The notes: generated by a model from the sequence alone, not told the origin. Positions 17,648 to 25,748 are shown, counted from the stretch's first letter. The stretch: 36,744 nt of DNA from Treponema sp. (GCA_017550685.1 JAFZOJ010000030.1:1-36744); one strand, 5' to 3'. Made by a program: numbers and translations.

Positions 17648-17781
17648 AAAATGCGGTAGCTCCCGGAGAATTGAATAAACTGTACAGGAATACTAGTTGT
17701 GTGTACTCAGGAGACCGCTGATATTTTTTATTTTACGTATGGGATAACTACTCGACCCGCCGTCCATAACGCGCCTCCTGA
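17646..17781 (-). promoter_or_regulatory. corA leader with mutually exclusive hairpins (attenuator candidate)
   Basis: On the minus strand GCGGTCTCC (17718 down to 17710) can pair with GGAG-CT-ACCGC (17663 down to 17653) and is followed by a run of six T, which looks like an intrinsic terminator just before the corA start. The same CTCC lies in CTCCTGA (17713 down to 17707), which can instead pair with TCAGGAG (17781 down to 17775). That second pairing would also hide the Shine-Dalgarno of the upstream ORF. The two folds cannot coexist. The loop of the terminator-like fold is long (about 46 bases). The M-box consensus core was looked for and not found. Confidence 0.6.
17693..17767 (-). CDS. 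24-codon leader ORF upstream of corA
   Basis: ATG at 17767 to TAG at 17693 gives 24 residues (MDGGSSSYPIRKIK at the start, ending STHN). An exact AGGAGG (17779-17774) stands 6 bases before the ATG, one of the best ribosome sites in the window and better than that of corA itself. Codons 18-20 contain the CTCCTG that takes part in both alternative hairpins, so a translating ribosome would decide the fold. Short leader ORFs precede Mg2+ transporter genes mgtA and corA in enterobacteria; the peptide itself is not recognisably related to those. Confidence 0.55.
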   Translation of the reverse strand: MDGGSSSYPIRKIKNISGLLSTHN

Positions 17782-17812
17782 ATAAAGATATGAAAATCAA
17801 ACTGATAAACAT

Positions 17813-17842
17813 ATTTTAGCACAAAATAAGTAATAGGGGCAA
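17813..17842 (-). promoter_or_regulatory. Candidate corA promoter
   Basis: The minus strand reads TTGCCC (17842-17837), then 18 bases, then TAAAAT (17818-17813). This would start a transcript near 17806 and give a leader of about 160 bases containing the short ORF. Confidence 0.4.
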
Positions 17843-17844
17843 TA

Positions 17845-17850
17845 TATAAT
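17845..17850 (+). promoter_or_regulatory. Exact TATAAT box before structured element copy 2
   Basis: TATAAT ends 9 bases before the outer stem of the element at 17860, so transcription would begin almost exactly at its 5' end. No good -35 hexamer is seen. Confidence 0.45.
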
Positions 17851-17859
17851 AAATAATAC

Positions 17860-18019
17860 AATGATGAAAAACTGGCGCGAGGGAGGGTCGGGTTCAAAAA
17901 ACACTCTGAAGTGCGGCCGCAAGGCGGCCATGTATATAATTACAAGGCACTTCAGCGTGTAGCGGGCTAGCCCGCGGTTTTTGAATCCGAACCCGACCGG
18001 AAGCCAGTTTTTCATTATT
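17860..18019 (+). ncRNA. Structured element copy 2 (three-way-junction RNA or DNA fold)
   Basis: The outer stem is 17 bp with one G-T pair (17860-17876 with 18003-18019). A perfect 10-bp stem follows (17886-17895 with 17989-17998). The inner arm is a perfect 9-bp stem (17906-17914 with 17947-17955) extended by CAC/GTG across a T-C mismatch, and it holds a 6-bp hairpin at 17915-17929. The GCGGGCTAGCCCGC hairpin is at 17962-17975. The internal loop pairs GCGAGGGA on the left with CGGAAGC on the right. The plan and conserved blocks match copy 1 read on the minus strand. It ends 53 bases before the start of the CmpB-like gene on the same strand. Copy 1 ends in a longer U-run, so a stand-alone RNA with its own promoter and terminator is as likely as a leader. 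Confidence 0.7.
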
Positions 18020-18072
18020 AGAATGCATATTTTTTTAACACACTTTACTGCATTTTTATTATATTTTGATAT

Positions 18073-18894
18073 ATGCAGGTATTACCGGTTTATCAGTTGC
18101 CATTCCGTATGACTTTTCTCATTTTTATCATCTTCAGCTTTGTCGGCTGGGTAAGCGAAGTGCTTTATGTCGGCATTTTCTTTGAACATAAATTTGTAAA
18201 CCGCGGTTTTCTGCATGGACCGCTTTGTCCAATTTACGGTTTTGGCGGGCTTTCAATTTTGCTTTTACCTGCATTCTTGTATAAAACCTGGATACCGCTT
18301 TTCTTTGCATCCATGATTTTTGGTACCATTGTAGAATATCTTTCCAGCTGGATTTTAGAGAGGCTCTTTCATACCCGCTGGTGGGATTATTCACGATATA
18401 AGTTAAACCTTCATGGAAGAATCTGCCTGCTCAATTCACTTTTGTTTGGTGTGCTTGGTGTTGTAATCATTCATTTTATTCAGCCACATGTAATGTATTT
18501 TCTTTCACTCTTCAGCGATTTTGTATTAAAGCTCAGTGCAGATGTAATTGCTGTAGCGCTTACTGTAGACCTTCTTATTACCTTACGTCGCCTTGTCGAT
18601 TTCTCTGTTTCCATGGCCCGCCTCAAAGCCTTTGGCGAAAACCTGCGCGAACGTTTTGGTCAGGAGCAGTGGTTCAACGGAGAATCTCTATCCAAAATTA
18701 TTGAAAGCGTAAAAGTCCATGCCGCCGAAAAGAAGGACGAAATAAGTACATCCCTCCTTAAGAAAATTGAACAGTTTCAGCCTCGCCTCAAAAACCTTGA
18801 AAGCTTTATGCACCGTTTCCCAACCCTCAAGAGTATTAATTACAAAGAAGAATTAAAGATGCTCAAAGAAAGGATTGAGGAAAAATTAAAGTAA
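18073..18894 (+). CDS. Putative ABC-transporter type IV (CmpB/DUF1113) membrane protein
   Basis: 273 residues. Four to five membrane helices lie in residues 10-175, with family motifs FVNRGFLHGPLCPIYGFGG, EYLSSWILERLFHTRWWDYS and NLHGRICLLNSLLFGVLG. This is the PF06541 pattern, named as an ABC transporter component although its function is not established. The C-terminal 90 residues are charged and helical and lie outside the usual domain. No Shine-Dalgarno is seen before the ATG; an AT-rich TTAACA ... TTATAT pair close to the start might even give a leaderless message. Structured element copy 2 lies immediately upstream. Confidence 0.8.
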   Translation: MQVLPVYQLPFRMTFLIFIIFSFVGWVSEVLYVGIFFEHKFVNRGFLHGPLCPIYGFGGLSILLLPAFLYKTWIPLFFASMIFGTIVEYLSSWILERLFHTRWWDYSRYKLNLHGRICLLNSLLFGVLGVVIIHFIQPHVMYFLSLFSDFVLKLSADVIAVALTVDLLITLRRLVDFSVSMARLKAFGENLRERFGQEQWFNGESLSKIIESVKVHAAEKKDEISTSLLKKIEQFQPRLKNLESFMHRFPTLKSINYKEELKMLKERIEEKLK

Positions 18895-18910
18895 TCCGGT
18901 AATACCTATC

Positions 18911-18930
18911 GGGGAAATTCCCTATTTTTT
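18911..18930 (+). terminator. Weak terminator-like hairpin
   Basis: GGGA pairs with TCCC across a three-base loop and is followed by CTAT and a T-run. The stem is short. It lies between the CmpB-like gene and the secretion locus, whose promoter is probably among the AT-rich bases 18955-18995 (TTGTAA at 18960, TATTAT at 18986, with 20-base spacing). Confidence 0.35.
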
Positions 18931-19028
18931 CAAAATTTTTCATTTTTTTTCTCAAATTTTTGTAAGAAGTCCTCTTTTTTTTGAATATTATGTATGTAAA
19001 AAACTTTCTTAATTTCAGGGGGCTAAAA

Positions 19029-21071
19029 ATGAAGACGCTCGGGCGGGAAATCTGCTGTCTGCTTTTGACTTTGTTGTGCACTGCTGCTTTTGGTGTGGAA
19101 AACAATAAGGTTGCGGATGAAGTTTACAGCTGGGATTTTTCCGATTGCCAGATCCGTGACATTCTGTATGTTGTTTCTCTTGATACCGGTATTTCTATTG
19201 TCTGTGATGACACCGTGAGTGGAAAAGGAGACTTTCGTTTTACGGGAAAAGATTTTGAAACGGCGTTTGATTCTTTTTTGAATTCTGCAAGATTGTATGT
19301 TTCCAAAAAGGATGAAGTGTGGACGGTCAGCAGGTTCAGGATGAATGAAACTGATGGTTTGTTTTGTCTTGATGCTTATGATATGTCAGCTGAACAGATT
19401 GTTGAAAAAATGTCGATTGCTCTGGAATGTACGCTTACTTATGAAGTGCTTCCTTCCGGCAGGATGAACATGCATTTTAAGGGTTTGAGTGAGTCTGAGT
19501 TGCTTGAAAATGTCTGTCTGAGGTTGAATGGTTATGAACTGGAAAAAAGTGACTGGGGATATCATTTTGCCAGAAAGGAAAAACTTAAGGATTCGGGAAT
19601 TCCGGCCGGCGGCTTTATGGATGTTCATCCTTTGGCTGACGGTGGTTTCTTTGTTGATGTAAGGGATTCTAAGGTAAGTGACGTTCTGGAGGCTTTGTTC
19701 GGGTGCAGCGGTGATGAAAACTCTAAGCAGTTTTGTGTGCTGGCCGAGGGCGAAAACAGAATCAGAAGGACTTGTTTTACAGGAAAAGATTTTGATGATG
19801 CTTTGTTTAAGGTTTGTTCGCAGAATGGTTTGGGTTACGTTGTGTCGGATGGAGTTTACTATGTCATGGCCGACGGGAATGCAAAAGAAAATCTTGTTGA
19901 GGGAAAAAAGAATTGGTTCAAGGTTTTGCTGGAGTATACCGGGGCAGAAAGGTTCGTGTCTATTTTAAACAGAAGGTTTGGGAAGATTAACACTATTGTT
20001 TTGCCGGATGAAATGTCGGTTCTGGTTTGTGCAGATGAGCATGAACGTAAGGAAATCGAAGCTCTAAAGAAAGAAGTTGATTTAAAGACGGATATTTATC
20101 TTGTTGAGTTAAAGTACATCAGGCCAGAGGATTTTGTTAAGTTTCTTCCGCCGGATGTGGACAGGGGGTGTTTGTTTTTTGCAGACGATAATTCGGGGGT
20201 TTATTTTAAAGGTACTGAATCTTCTTATTTGAGTTTGTGCGAACAGTTGAAAATTTGTGACCGGCCTGTTGTAAGGTTGAGTTATGACTTGTTGATTCTG
20301 CAGTATGAAGAAGGCTATGAGAATTCGTGGAATCCTGGTTTTTCTGTCGGAAGAGTTCATTTAGGTGACCGCAACGATTTTGGCATAAAACTGGGCAGTG
20401 TTCTGAATTTGAATATGAATGTTATCGGCGCTCTGGGATTGGACTTTGCGGCACAGCTGCAGACTTCACTCGAAGAGAATAAAACTGTGGTTTTTGCAGA
20501 TACGACGCTTCATGGTGTTGCAGGGAAACAGATAAATTTTCAAAACACTAATACTTACCGGTATAGGGACAATAATCTTGACCCTGATACGGGTAAGCCT
20601 GTGTATTCTGGTATTACAAAGGAGATTGTTTCCGGATTGAAGCTTGATGTGATAGGGTTTGTAAGTGGTGACGGTATGATAACAAGTACGGTTACTGCAT
20701 CAGTAACGAGACAAGGGACCGACACTTCATCTTCAACCGGCAATCCCCCTCCTACTTCGGAAAAAATTGTTACGACAGAAGTCTGCGGAAAAAGCGGCGA
20801 GCCAATAGTAATAAGCGGACTTGTTCAAAATTCTAATACAGAAAGCAGTAATGGTATACCGCTTGTTTCCAAAATTCCGTGGGTGGGCAGCTTGTTTAAA
20901 AGCTCCGGAAAAATACATGAAAAATCTCAGATGATTATTTATCTTGTGCCTCACATTCAGGAGTATGGCTCTGGCTGCGAAACAGAGGTTGAAGAATGTT
21001 GTGGAATGTCTGAAGAGCTTTTGCTTGAGTACTGTGATGCACTCAAAGCTTTAATTGGAGGGGAAGTATGA
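19029..21071 (+). CDS. gspD: Type II secretion system secretin GspD
   Basis: 680 residues. The start at 19029 is set by AGGGGG 7 bases upstream; a signal peptide follows (ending TAAFG). The N-terminal domains (N0 about 32-100, then N1-type repeats) include WDFSDCQIRDILYVVSLDTG. The C-terminal secretin domain (about 420-660) carries TVVFADTTLHGVAGKQINF, GEPIVISGLV and the typical IPLVSKIPWVGSLFK, then QMIIYLVPHI. It would form the outer-membrane gate. It contains many cysteines for a periplasmic protein. First gene of a run of overlapping genes; its stop overlaps gspE by 4 bases. Confidence 0.92.
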   Translation: MKTLGREICCLLLTLLCTAAFGVENNKVADEVYSWDFSDCQIRDILYVVSLDTGISIVCDDTVSGKGDFRFTGKDFETAFDSFLNSARLYVSKKDEVWTVSRFRMNETDGLFCLDAYDMSAEQIVEKMSIALECTLTYEVLPSGRMNMHFKGLSESELLENVCLRLNGYELEKSDWGYHFARKEKLKDSGIPAGGFMDVHPLADGGFFVDVRDSKVSDVLEALFGCSGDENSKQFCVLAEGENRIRRTCFTGKDFDDALFKVCSQNGLGYVVSDGVYYVMADGNAKENLVEGKKNWFKVLLEYTGAERFVSILNRRFGKINTIVLPDEMSVLVCADEHERKEIEALKKEVDLKTDIYLVELKYIRPEDFVKFLPPDVDRGCLFFADDNSGVYFKGTESSYLSLCEQLKICDRPVVRLSYDLLILQYEEGYENSWNPGFSVGRVHLGDRNDFGIKLGSVLNLNMNVIGALGLDFAAQLQTSLEENKTVVFADTTLHGVAGKQINFQNTNTYRYRDNNLDPDTGKPVYSGITKEIVSGLKLDVIGFVSGDGMITSTVTASVTRQGTDTSSSTGNPPPTSEKIVTTEVCGKSGEPIVISGLVQNSNTESSNGIPLVSKIPWVGSLFKSSGKIHEKSQMIIYLVPHIQEYGSGCETEVEECCGMSEELLLEYCDALKALIGGEV

Positions 21072-22507
21072 GAAAGTACGAATTTAAACTCACACCGGCT
21101 TATTGTCTTTATAACGGAATTGCTGTGGTTAATCAGCAGGGGTCGCATATCTGCTTTATGACAGAAAATCCTTCTGATGCCGCTTTGTCTGCAAGGCTTG
21201 AAAAAGCATTTTTAAATTATGTTTCTTATGTAATACGTCAGGAAGATTGCCCGGCTGAGTTTAAGGATAAGGCATGTATTTCATTTATTCGTGGTAACAG
21301 GGCCGAGATAAAAAGGTATGTTTCAAAAATCTTTATACGGCAGGATGAAAAAGCTGAACAGAAAGGAACGGAAGGTTTAGAGGTTGCTTCTGTCGCAGAT
21401 GTGGAAAAAGAAAATGAAACTGCGGCAGTAATACTTTTGGATACAATCATGACGGATGCGCGGAATCGCAACGCTACAGATATTCATATTGAAAAGAATT
21501 GCGTCAAGTTCAGAGTTTGTGGAAAACTCGAGACGGTTTTAGATATTCAGGAAGATAAGATCTGCGAGCTTATACAAAGAATAAAATTTCTTGCGGGCAT
21601 GAATGTACTGGAAAAGCGCAGGAGCCAGGACGGACATTTTATCTATGGCGAAACAAATCCTGTTTTTGTGCGTGTCTCTGTAATGAGCGTGCTTGGTTCT
21701 AATAAAAATGATACGGAAGAATCTGTCGTTATAAGGATTTTAGATACACAAAGGCTTCCGCTTTCTGTCGACACTCTTGGTTTTACTTTGCAGCAGCAGG
21801 AAAAAATATCGGTAATTACGGGAGAAAAAAACGGACTGGTGCTTATCTGCGGACCTACAGGAGCCGGAAAATCTACGACCGCGGCATCCATCCTTGTGGA
21901 TATAGAAAAACAAAATCAAGGAAATCTTAAAATTGTCAGTCTGGAGGATCCTCCGGAATATATTATCCAGGGTGTAACTCAGATTCAGATTGATGAAAAA
22001 ATAAATAATTCTTTTGACGAGGCGCTCAGGCATGTTTTCAGACAAGACCCTGATGTTCTGATGATTGGAGAAATCCGTGATGAAAATACCGCCGGTGTTG
22101 CAGTAAGGGCAGCTTTGACCGGACATCTTGTTTTTGCAACCCTTCATACTGACTCTGCAGGTGGTGCAATCTTAAGGCTCGAAAATCTTGGTATTCCGCG
22201 CAACCTGATTGTTTCGGTATTAAAAGGTGTGATAACTCAGGAGCTCAGGTTTTCCGGAGGCAAAATGCGTCTGGCTGCCGATGTTTCAATTCCGTTGGAC
22301 TCAATCTGTGAGGTTTTAGACAAAAACGCTTCGGAAGATGAGCTTGATGACTATTTTGAGCACAATACAAATTATGCACAGTTCCTCGACGATATTGTGG
22401 AAATATTAAAATCAAAACATTCACCATTATCCGGAGCAGAAAAAAAATCACGTCCAAAAATATTGATTCGAACCGGTAAAAAAAGACAAGGAGAAAAAGC
22501 GGTATGA
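21068..22507 (+). CDS. gspE: Type II secretion ATPase GspE
   Basis: 479 residues of the GspE/PilB secretion ATPase family. ATDIHIEK marks the N2 domain. The Walker A motif GPTGAGKST has its lysine at 268. Asp and His boxes follow, including DPDVLMIGEIRDENTAGVAVRAAL and FATLHTDSA. The zinc-binding four-cysteine subdomain of classical GspE is missing: after LKGVITQELRFSGGKMRLAAD the protein goes straight into a short acidic C-terminal tail. The first 110 residues are shorter and less conserved than in gamma-proteobacteria. It powers pseudopilus assembly at the inner membrane. Starts inside gspD (ATGA) and ends inside gspF (ATGA). Confidence 0.93.
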   Translation: MRKYEFKLTPAYCLYNGIAVVNQQGSHICFMTENPSDAALSARLEKAFLNYVSYVIRQEDCPAEFKDKACISFIRGNRAEIKRYVSKIFIRQDEKAEQKGTEGLEVASVADVEKENETAAVILLDTIMTDARNRNATDIHIEKNCVKFRVCGKLETVLDIQEDKICELIQRIKFLAGMNVLEKRRSQDGHFIYGETNPVFVRVSVMSVLGSNKNDTEESVVIRILDTQRLPLSVDTLGFTLQQQEKISVITGEKNGLVLICGPTGAGKSTTAASILVDIEKQNQGNLKIVSLEDPPEYIIQGVTQIQIDEKINNSFDEALRHVFRQDPDVLMIGEIRDENTAGVAVRAALTGHLVFATLHTDSAGGAILRLENLGIPRNLIVSVLKGVITQELRFSGGKMRLAADVSIPLDSICEVLDKNASEDELDDYFEHNTNYAQFLDDIVEILKSKHSPLSGAEKKSRPKILIRTGKKRQGEKAV

Positions 22508-23487
22508 GTCATATTTTTTCGAACAGAAAAAACAAAAGAAAGTTTACGGAAATTCTCACGGACATGGTCTGCTATAAGCAGTTTGATCTTCAACATGCAC
22601 TGGAGCTGATGAAGCAGCAGAGCGGCAAAAATAAACAGATAACTTCCGCAGCTGCCTCTGCTATTTATGAACATATGCTTAGCGGCGAAACATATTCTGA
22701 TGCCCTTAAGCTTTGTTCAGAAATTGATTTTGACACTGTTTATATTTCGTTCATCAGGTTTGCCCAGCGGTGCGGCTGTCTGGAAAAGACTCTGGAATTT
22801 TTGAATGCCAGATGTATTCGCGAAGAAGAAAATATTTCGCGGATTATTCAGGTGTCCGCTTATCCTTTGTTTGTGATTTTGACAGCTGTTTTTTCCGGTT
22901 TGTTCCTTTATTTTTATGCGGATTCCTCTATTTCTGATTCGCTGATTTTTCAGAATATCCAGCTTGGAACAGATTTTTATTACGGAATAATTTTGTCGTT
23001 TGGTTTTCTGATAGTGTTCAGTACTTCGGTCTTTTTATTTTTGAAAAAAACACTTGGAATAAACAGATTGTACGAAGCCTTTCTGGCAATGGGGTTTCTG
23101 ATAAAAGGAGGTGAAAGTCTTGCCAATGCGGTTAATGATGCCGTGAACATTCTGGGTTATGACTCAAAGGAAGGACGGCTTTTTGCACAGGCCGGAAGAA
23201 ATCTTTCTTATGGAGCCGGCTTAAAGGATGCCTTTGCACTTAATTCCTGGAGTACCACGGTGCGTTCAGAACTGGAGGAAGCATTTTTCTATGCAGAAAA
23301 ATCAGGTGGAGAGAATGATGTTTTTGAGAAGATTGCTTTATGGCTTAATTCACGGGATGAAAAAAGGAGAAATCTTTGCTTAAAGCTTATAGAACCGTTT
23401 TTCATTCTTGGGACAGGAATATTTTTAATGATATTTCTGTTTAATCTTGCAATTCCGTTTTTTTCGGAGCTGTCTGTATTCTTTTAA
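22504..23487 (+). CDS. gspF: Type II secretion inner-membrane platform protein GspF
   Basis: 327 residues with the two-repeat GspF/PilC layout. The first cytoplasmic domain (about 10-115) contains YSDALKLC and FIRFAQRCGCLEKTLEFL. Paired membrane helices lie at about 120-140 and 158-180. The second domain includes LANAVNDAVNIL and ELEEAFFYAEKSGGENDVFEKIALWL. A final helix (about 298-320) ends the protein. It is shorter than the usual length of about 400 residues because the N-terminal domain is trimmed. It anchors GspE and the pseudopilus. Starts within the gspE stop; a 30-base gap leads to gspG. Confidence 0.9.
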   Translation: MSHIFSNRKNKRKFTEILTDMVCYKQFDLQHALELMKQQSGKNKQITSAAASAIYEHMLSGETYSDALKLCSEIDFDTVYISFIRFAQRCGCLEKTLEFLNARCIREEENISRIIQVSAYPLFVILTAVFSGLFLYFYADSSISDSLIFQNIQLGTDFYYGIILSFGFLIVFSTSVFLFLKKTLGINRLYEAFLAMGFLIKGGESLANAVNDAVNILGYDSKEGRLFAQAGRNLSYGAGLKDAFALNSWSTTVRSELEEAFFYAEKSGGENDVFEKIALWLNSRDEKRRNLCLKLIEPFFILGTGIFLMIFLFNLAIPFFSELSVFF

Positions 23488-23517
23488 TCACAGGCAGAAA
23501 TCTAACTGGGAGGAAAT

Positions 23518-24009
23518 ATGAAAAGGGAGAATAAAAGCTATGAAAAAACTGGAAAAAAACAAAGAAAGAAAAACCAGGGGTTTACTTTTATTGAGACACT
23601 CGCGGTCCTTGCAATTTCGGCAGTACTTGCACTCGGATGTACAGTCTCTGTCTCAAAGCTTGTTGCGTCGGCAAAACAAACTTCAGCACGAAACCAGATT
23701 GAGCAGTACGGGGCGGCATTACAATCCTATTTTCTTGACTGCGGAAGATTCCCCACAACAGAGCAGGGGCTGTCAGCGTTGTGGGAACAACCGGTTTTCT
23801 ATCCGGTACCAGAAAACTGGGACGGACCATACCTTGAACGTAAGCCAGGGAAAGATCCTTGGGGAACCGATTTTGAGTATATCAGTTCTGAAAGCTCCGT
23901 TATGCCGCCAGAGGTTCCTGCGAATCTGCCCTATGTACTCATCTCCTATGGTGCAGACAAAGAAAAAGGAGGAAAGGATGGAGGCGCAGACATCTTATCA
24001 TGGGAATAG
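23518..24009 (+). CDS. gspG: Type II secretion major pseudopilin GspG
   Basis: 163 residues. A 21-residue very basic leader ends in Gly before FTFIETLAVLAISAVLALG, the type IV prepilin cleavage site with Glu5. The body has RNQIEQYGAALQSYFLDCGRFPTTEQGL and WDGPYLERKPGKDPWGTDFEY, exact GspG landmarks including the calcium-loop region. GGGAGG 7 bases upstream fixes the start. The leader is longer than the typical 6-10 residues. Cleavage needs a prepilin peptidase, which is not in this window. Its last 32 bases overlap the next gene. Confidence 0.95.
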   Translation: MKRENKSYEKTGKKQRKKNQGFTFIETLAVLAISAVLALGCTVSVSKLVASAKQTSARNQIEQYGAALQSYFLDCGRFPTTEQGLSALWEQPVFYPVPENWDGPYLERKPGKDPWGTDFEYISSESSVMPPEVPANLPYVLISYGADKEKGGKDGGADILSWE

Positions 24010-24181
24010 GCTGATGTTTTTTTCTGTAATCATTCTGACCTTGAGTATATGCACGGCTGTGAGCACCTACAGACTTAGAAAAAGTGCAGAGCTTACCAGA
24101 TGGAAAAAGGCAATGTCTGTTTATGATCTGCAGCTGGACGAAGAAAACCGGCTTGCGATAAGTGGTACGGAGAAAAAATGA
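23978..24181 (+). CDS. Small bitopic protein in the type II secretion locus
   Basis: 67 residues. The ATG at 23978 follows AAGGAGG by 5 bases, and the reading frame differs from gspG, which it overlaps by 32 bases. A hydrophobic helix lies at residues 12-29 (LMFFSVIILTLSICTAVS), followed by a basic then mixed cytoplasmic or periplasmic tail. There is no Gly-Phe-Thr-Leu-Ile-Glu cleavage motif. Position and size fit a minor pseudopilin-like or assembly protein (GspH/I place), but no homology is claimed. Its stop overlaps the next start (ATGA). Confidence 0.55.
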   Translation: MEAQTSYHGNRLMFFSVIILTLSICTAVSTYRLRKSAELTRWKKAMSVYDLQLDEENRLAISGTEKK

Positions 24182-24570
24182 GGTTTCATACTGTTATTGC
24201 CGTTCTGTTTTTCTCCGGGATTCTGGCTGTCTCAATACATGAATTTGTCCGTATTTCTACAGACACTGTTAAGCAGGCAGAAGAATTACGCATGGCTTTT
24301 TATGAAAAGAAATTTATTGCAGAAAGCTTTAGGAAAACATGTGAAGGAAAGGGATTTTCTTCGCTTGAGGAATGGCAGTTATGCTGCAGGCAGATGTTTA
24401 ATCTGGAATACATAGGCTGGTGCAGTTCCGACGAGTTTATGATAGATCCGTTTGCCACAGAAAATAATGTTCTTATGTATGGTAAGTGGATTTGTCCAGA
24501 AACAGAAGGCTCTTTATCGGTCAATGCAAGCGGAGAAGTCTATTGCAGAATGACAGGGAGGAAGAATTGA
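24178..24570 (+). CDS. Small membrane-anchored protein, possible minor pseudopilin analogue
   Basis: 130 residues. The N-terminal hydrophobic helix (about 5-22, VIAVLFFSGILAVSI) is followed by a charged helix and a small Cys-containing C-terminal domain (six Cys). It sits where minor pseudopilins or GspK usually lie and has their overall shape, but the prepilin cleavage glycine with FTxxE is not present. Overlaps both neighbours by 4 bases. Function unassigned. Confidence 0.6.
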   Translation: MRFHTVIAVLFFSGILAVSIHEFVRISTDTVKQAEELRMAFYEKKFIAESFRKTCEGKGFSSLEEWQLCCRQMFNLEYIGWCSSDEFMIDPFATENNVLMYGKWICPETEGSLSVNASGEVYCRMTGRKN

Positions 24571-25748
24571 AAAGAAGCTCTTTATTGTGTTTGCCGCGCG
24601 ATTATGATTTTTATTCCATCCTGATTCCTGTTCAGGGGATTATTAAAAAATGGAGGGATAAATATCTTTATGCTGAACTTGTAAAAAGACATCCTTGTTT
24701 TTCTGATTCGTGCTGCTATGATTCAAGGCTTAGAATTTCCAGGCAGGGGATTTTTGCAGATGTTGTTGTCATGCAGAAATTCCGGCTTGCAGAATATAAG
24801 AATGAAAATCACCGTAAACCAATTTATATAGAAGAAAGAAAAGGTGATGTGTTTTTTTGTGAAAAAATGCCGCTTGCTGTTTATCTGGCTGCGGGGCTTT
24901 TGGTAATGGTTTTTGTTTGCGGGTTAATGCGCAGGGGGATGCTGGCTAAAACAGCAGGAAAAACTGCGGCCACTCAAGCAATCTCTGCTACAACCGAATT
25001 CGTCGGGGATAAACCCCAGTTCCAGACTCAGTCCGCTGCGGCACATTTCCTTCTTTTTGCAGCACAAAATGACGCACAGTTATATTCCTTCAGCTGGCAG
25101 ACAGAAGGTTTTACAGAGTGGTTTTCTGCCGGCATAAAGAATGTGTATCCTCAGGTCCTGTCAAATGAATTTCCGGATGCTTCGTTCTCAGCCGTTTCTT
25201 ATAAGAATGAAATACCATCGTTTACGGTCGAGATAATTCAGAGGGTTCAAAATGCAAAGGTAAACGGCAGTTCAATTTCATCGGACTTTATCGTTAATGT
25301 CCGTAATATGCTCAGGGAAAATGGCGCGGTAATTCAGGAAGAATCAGTGAGTCCTTATGGTTTGAAAATACTTATTCCGCAGGACAAAAATCAGGGACAG
25401 ATTGTAAAAAAGCTTTTTTCAAAGATATGTGAACAGGAGCTTATAGTTCAGTCTGTCGCTGTTTCTCACGTAGGGCAGGGGCTGTGTGTTTCAGTTTATT
25501 TTGCAGATGAGGGAATTGATTTTTCAAACCAGCTTTGCAGAACTCTTATGAATAATGAGAAATTGTTTGTTGAGAAAAACGAGACTGTGAGACCCGCTGT
25601 CGTAGAGAAAAAAACTGCTTTGCAAAAACCTTTGGACAGTCACGCTGTGGAAATACCAATTGGAAAACTCATAAAAAAAGATGGTACAGTCATCTGGTTT
25701 TTTAAGGATGAAAAAGGAAAAATTACCCAAAGGCAGGAGGAGGAATGA
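24567..25748 (+). CDS. GspL/GspM-like type II secretion assembly protein
   Basis: 393 residues from a TTG at 24567. I chose it because GGGAGG stands 5 bases upstream and the TTG overlaps the previous stop (TTGA). The layout is a cytoplasmic domain of about 100 residues, one membrane helix (102-120, PLAVYLAAGLLVMVFVCGL) and a periplasmic domain of about 270 residues, the same topology as GspL with a ferredoxin-like periplasmic part. Position after the pseudopilin-type genes supports a GspL/M role, linking GspE to the pseudopilus. Sequence similarity is weak, so the call rests on topology and context. Confidence 0.5.
   Translation: MKRSSLLCLPRDYDFYSILIPVQGIIKKWRDKYLYAELVKRHPCFSDSCCYDSRLRISRQGIFADVVVMQKFRLAEYKNENHRKPIYIEERKGDVFFCEKMPLAVYLAAGLLVMVFVCGLMRRGMLAKTAGKTAATQAISATTEFVGDKPQFQTQSAAAHFLLFAAQNDAQLYSFSWQTEGFTEWFSAGIKNVYPQVLSNEFPDASFSAVSYKNEIPSFTVEIIQRVQNAKVNGSSISSDFIVNVRNMLRENGAVIQEESVSPYGLKILIPQDKNQGQIVKKLFSKICEQELIVQSVAVSHVGQGLCVSVYFADEGIDFSNQLCRTLMNNEKLFVEKNETVRPAVVEKKTALQKPLDSHAVEIPIGKLIKKDGTVIWFFKDEKGKITQRQEEE

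Noticed and set aside
17646..17781. M-box (ykoK) Mg2+ riboswitch before corA
   Set aside because: The conserved M-box blocks (GUUAGGUGAGGCUCCU and the GCUGCUGCC region) are not present; the leader is better explained by a uORF and alternative hairpins.
17860..18019. Integron attC sites as an explanation for the two structured elements
   Set aside because: No GTTRRRY/RYYYAAC end boxes, no neighbouring integrase, and conserved parts lie in internal joints rather than at the ends.
23540..23977. Alternative frame overlapping gspG
   Set aside because: gspG has the exact prepilin and PTTEQGL motifs; only the last 67 codons of the other frame, after a strong ribosome site at 23978, are kept as a gene.
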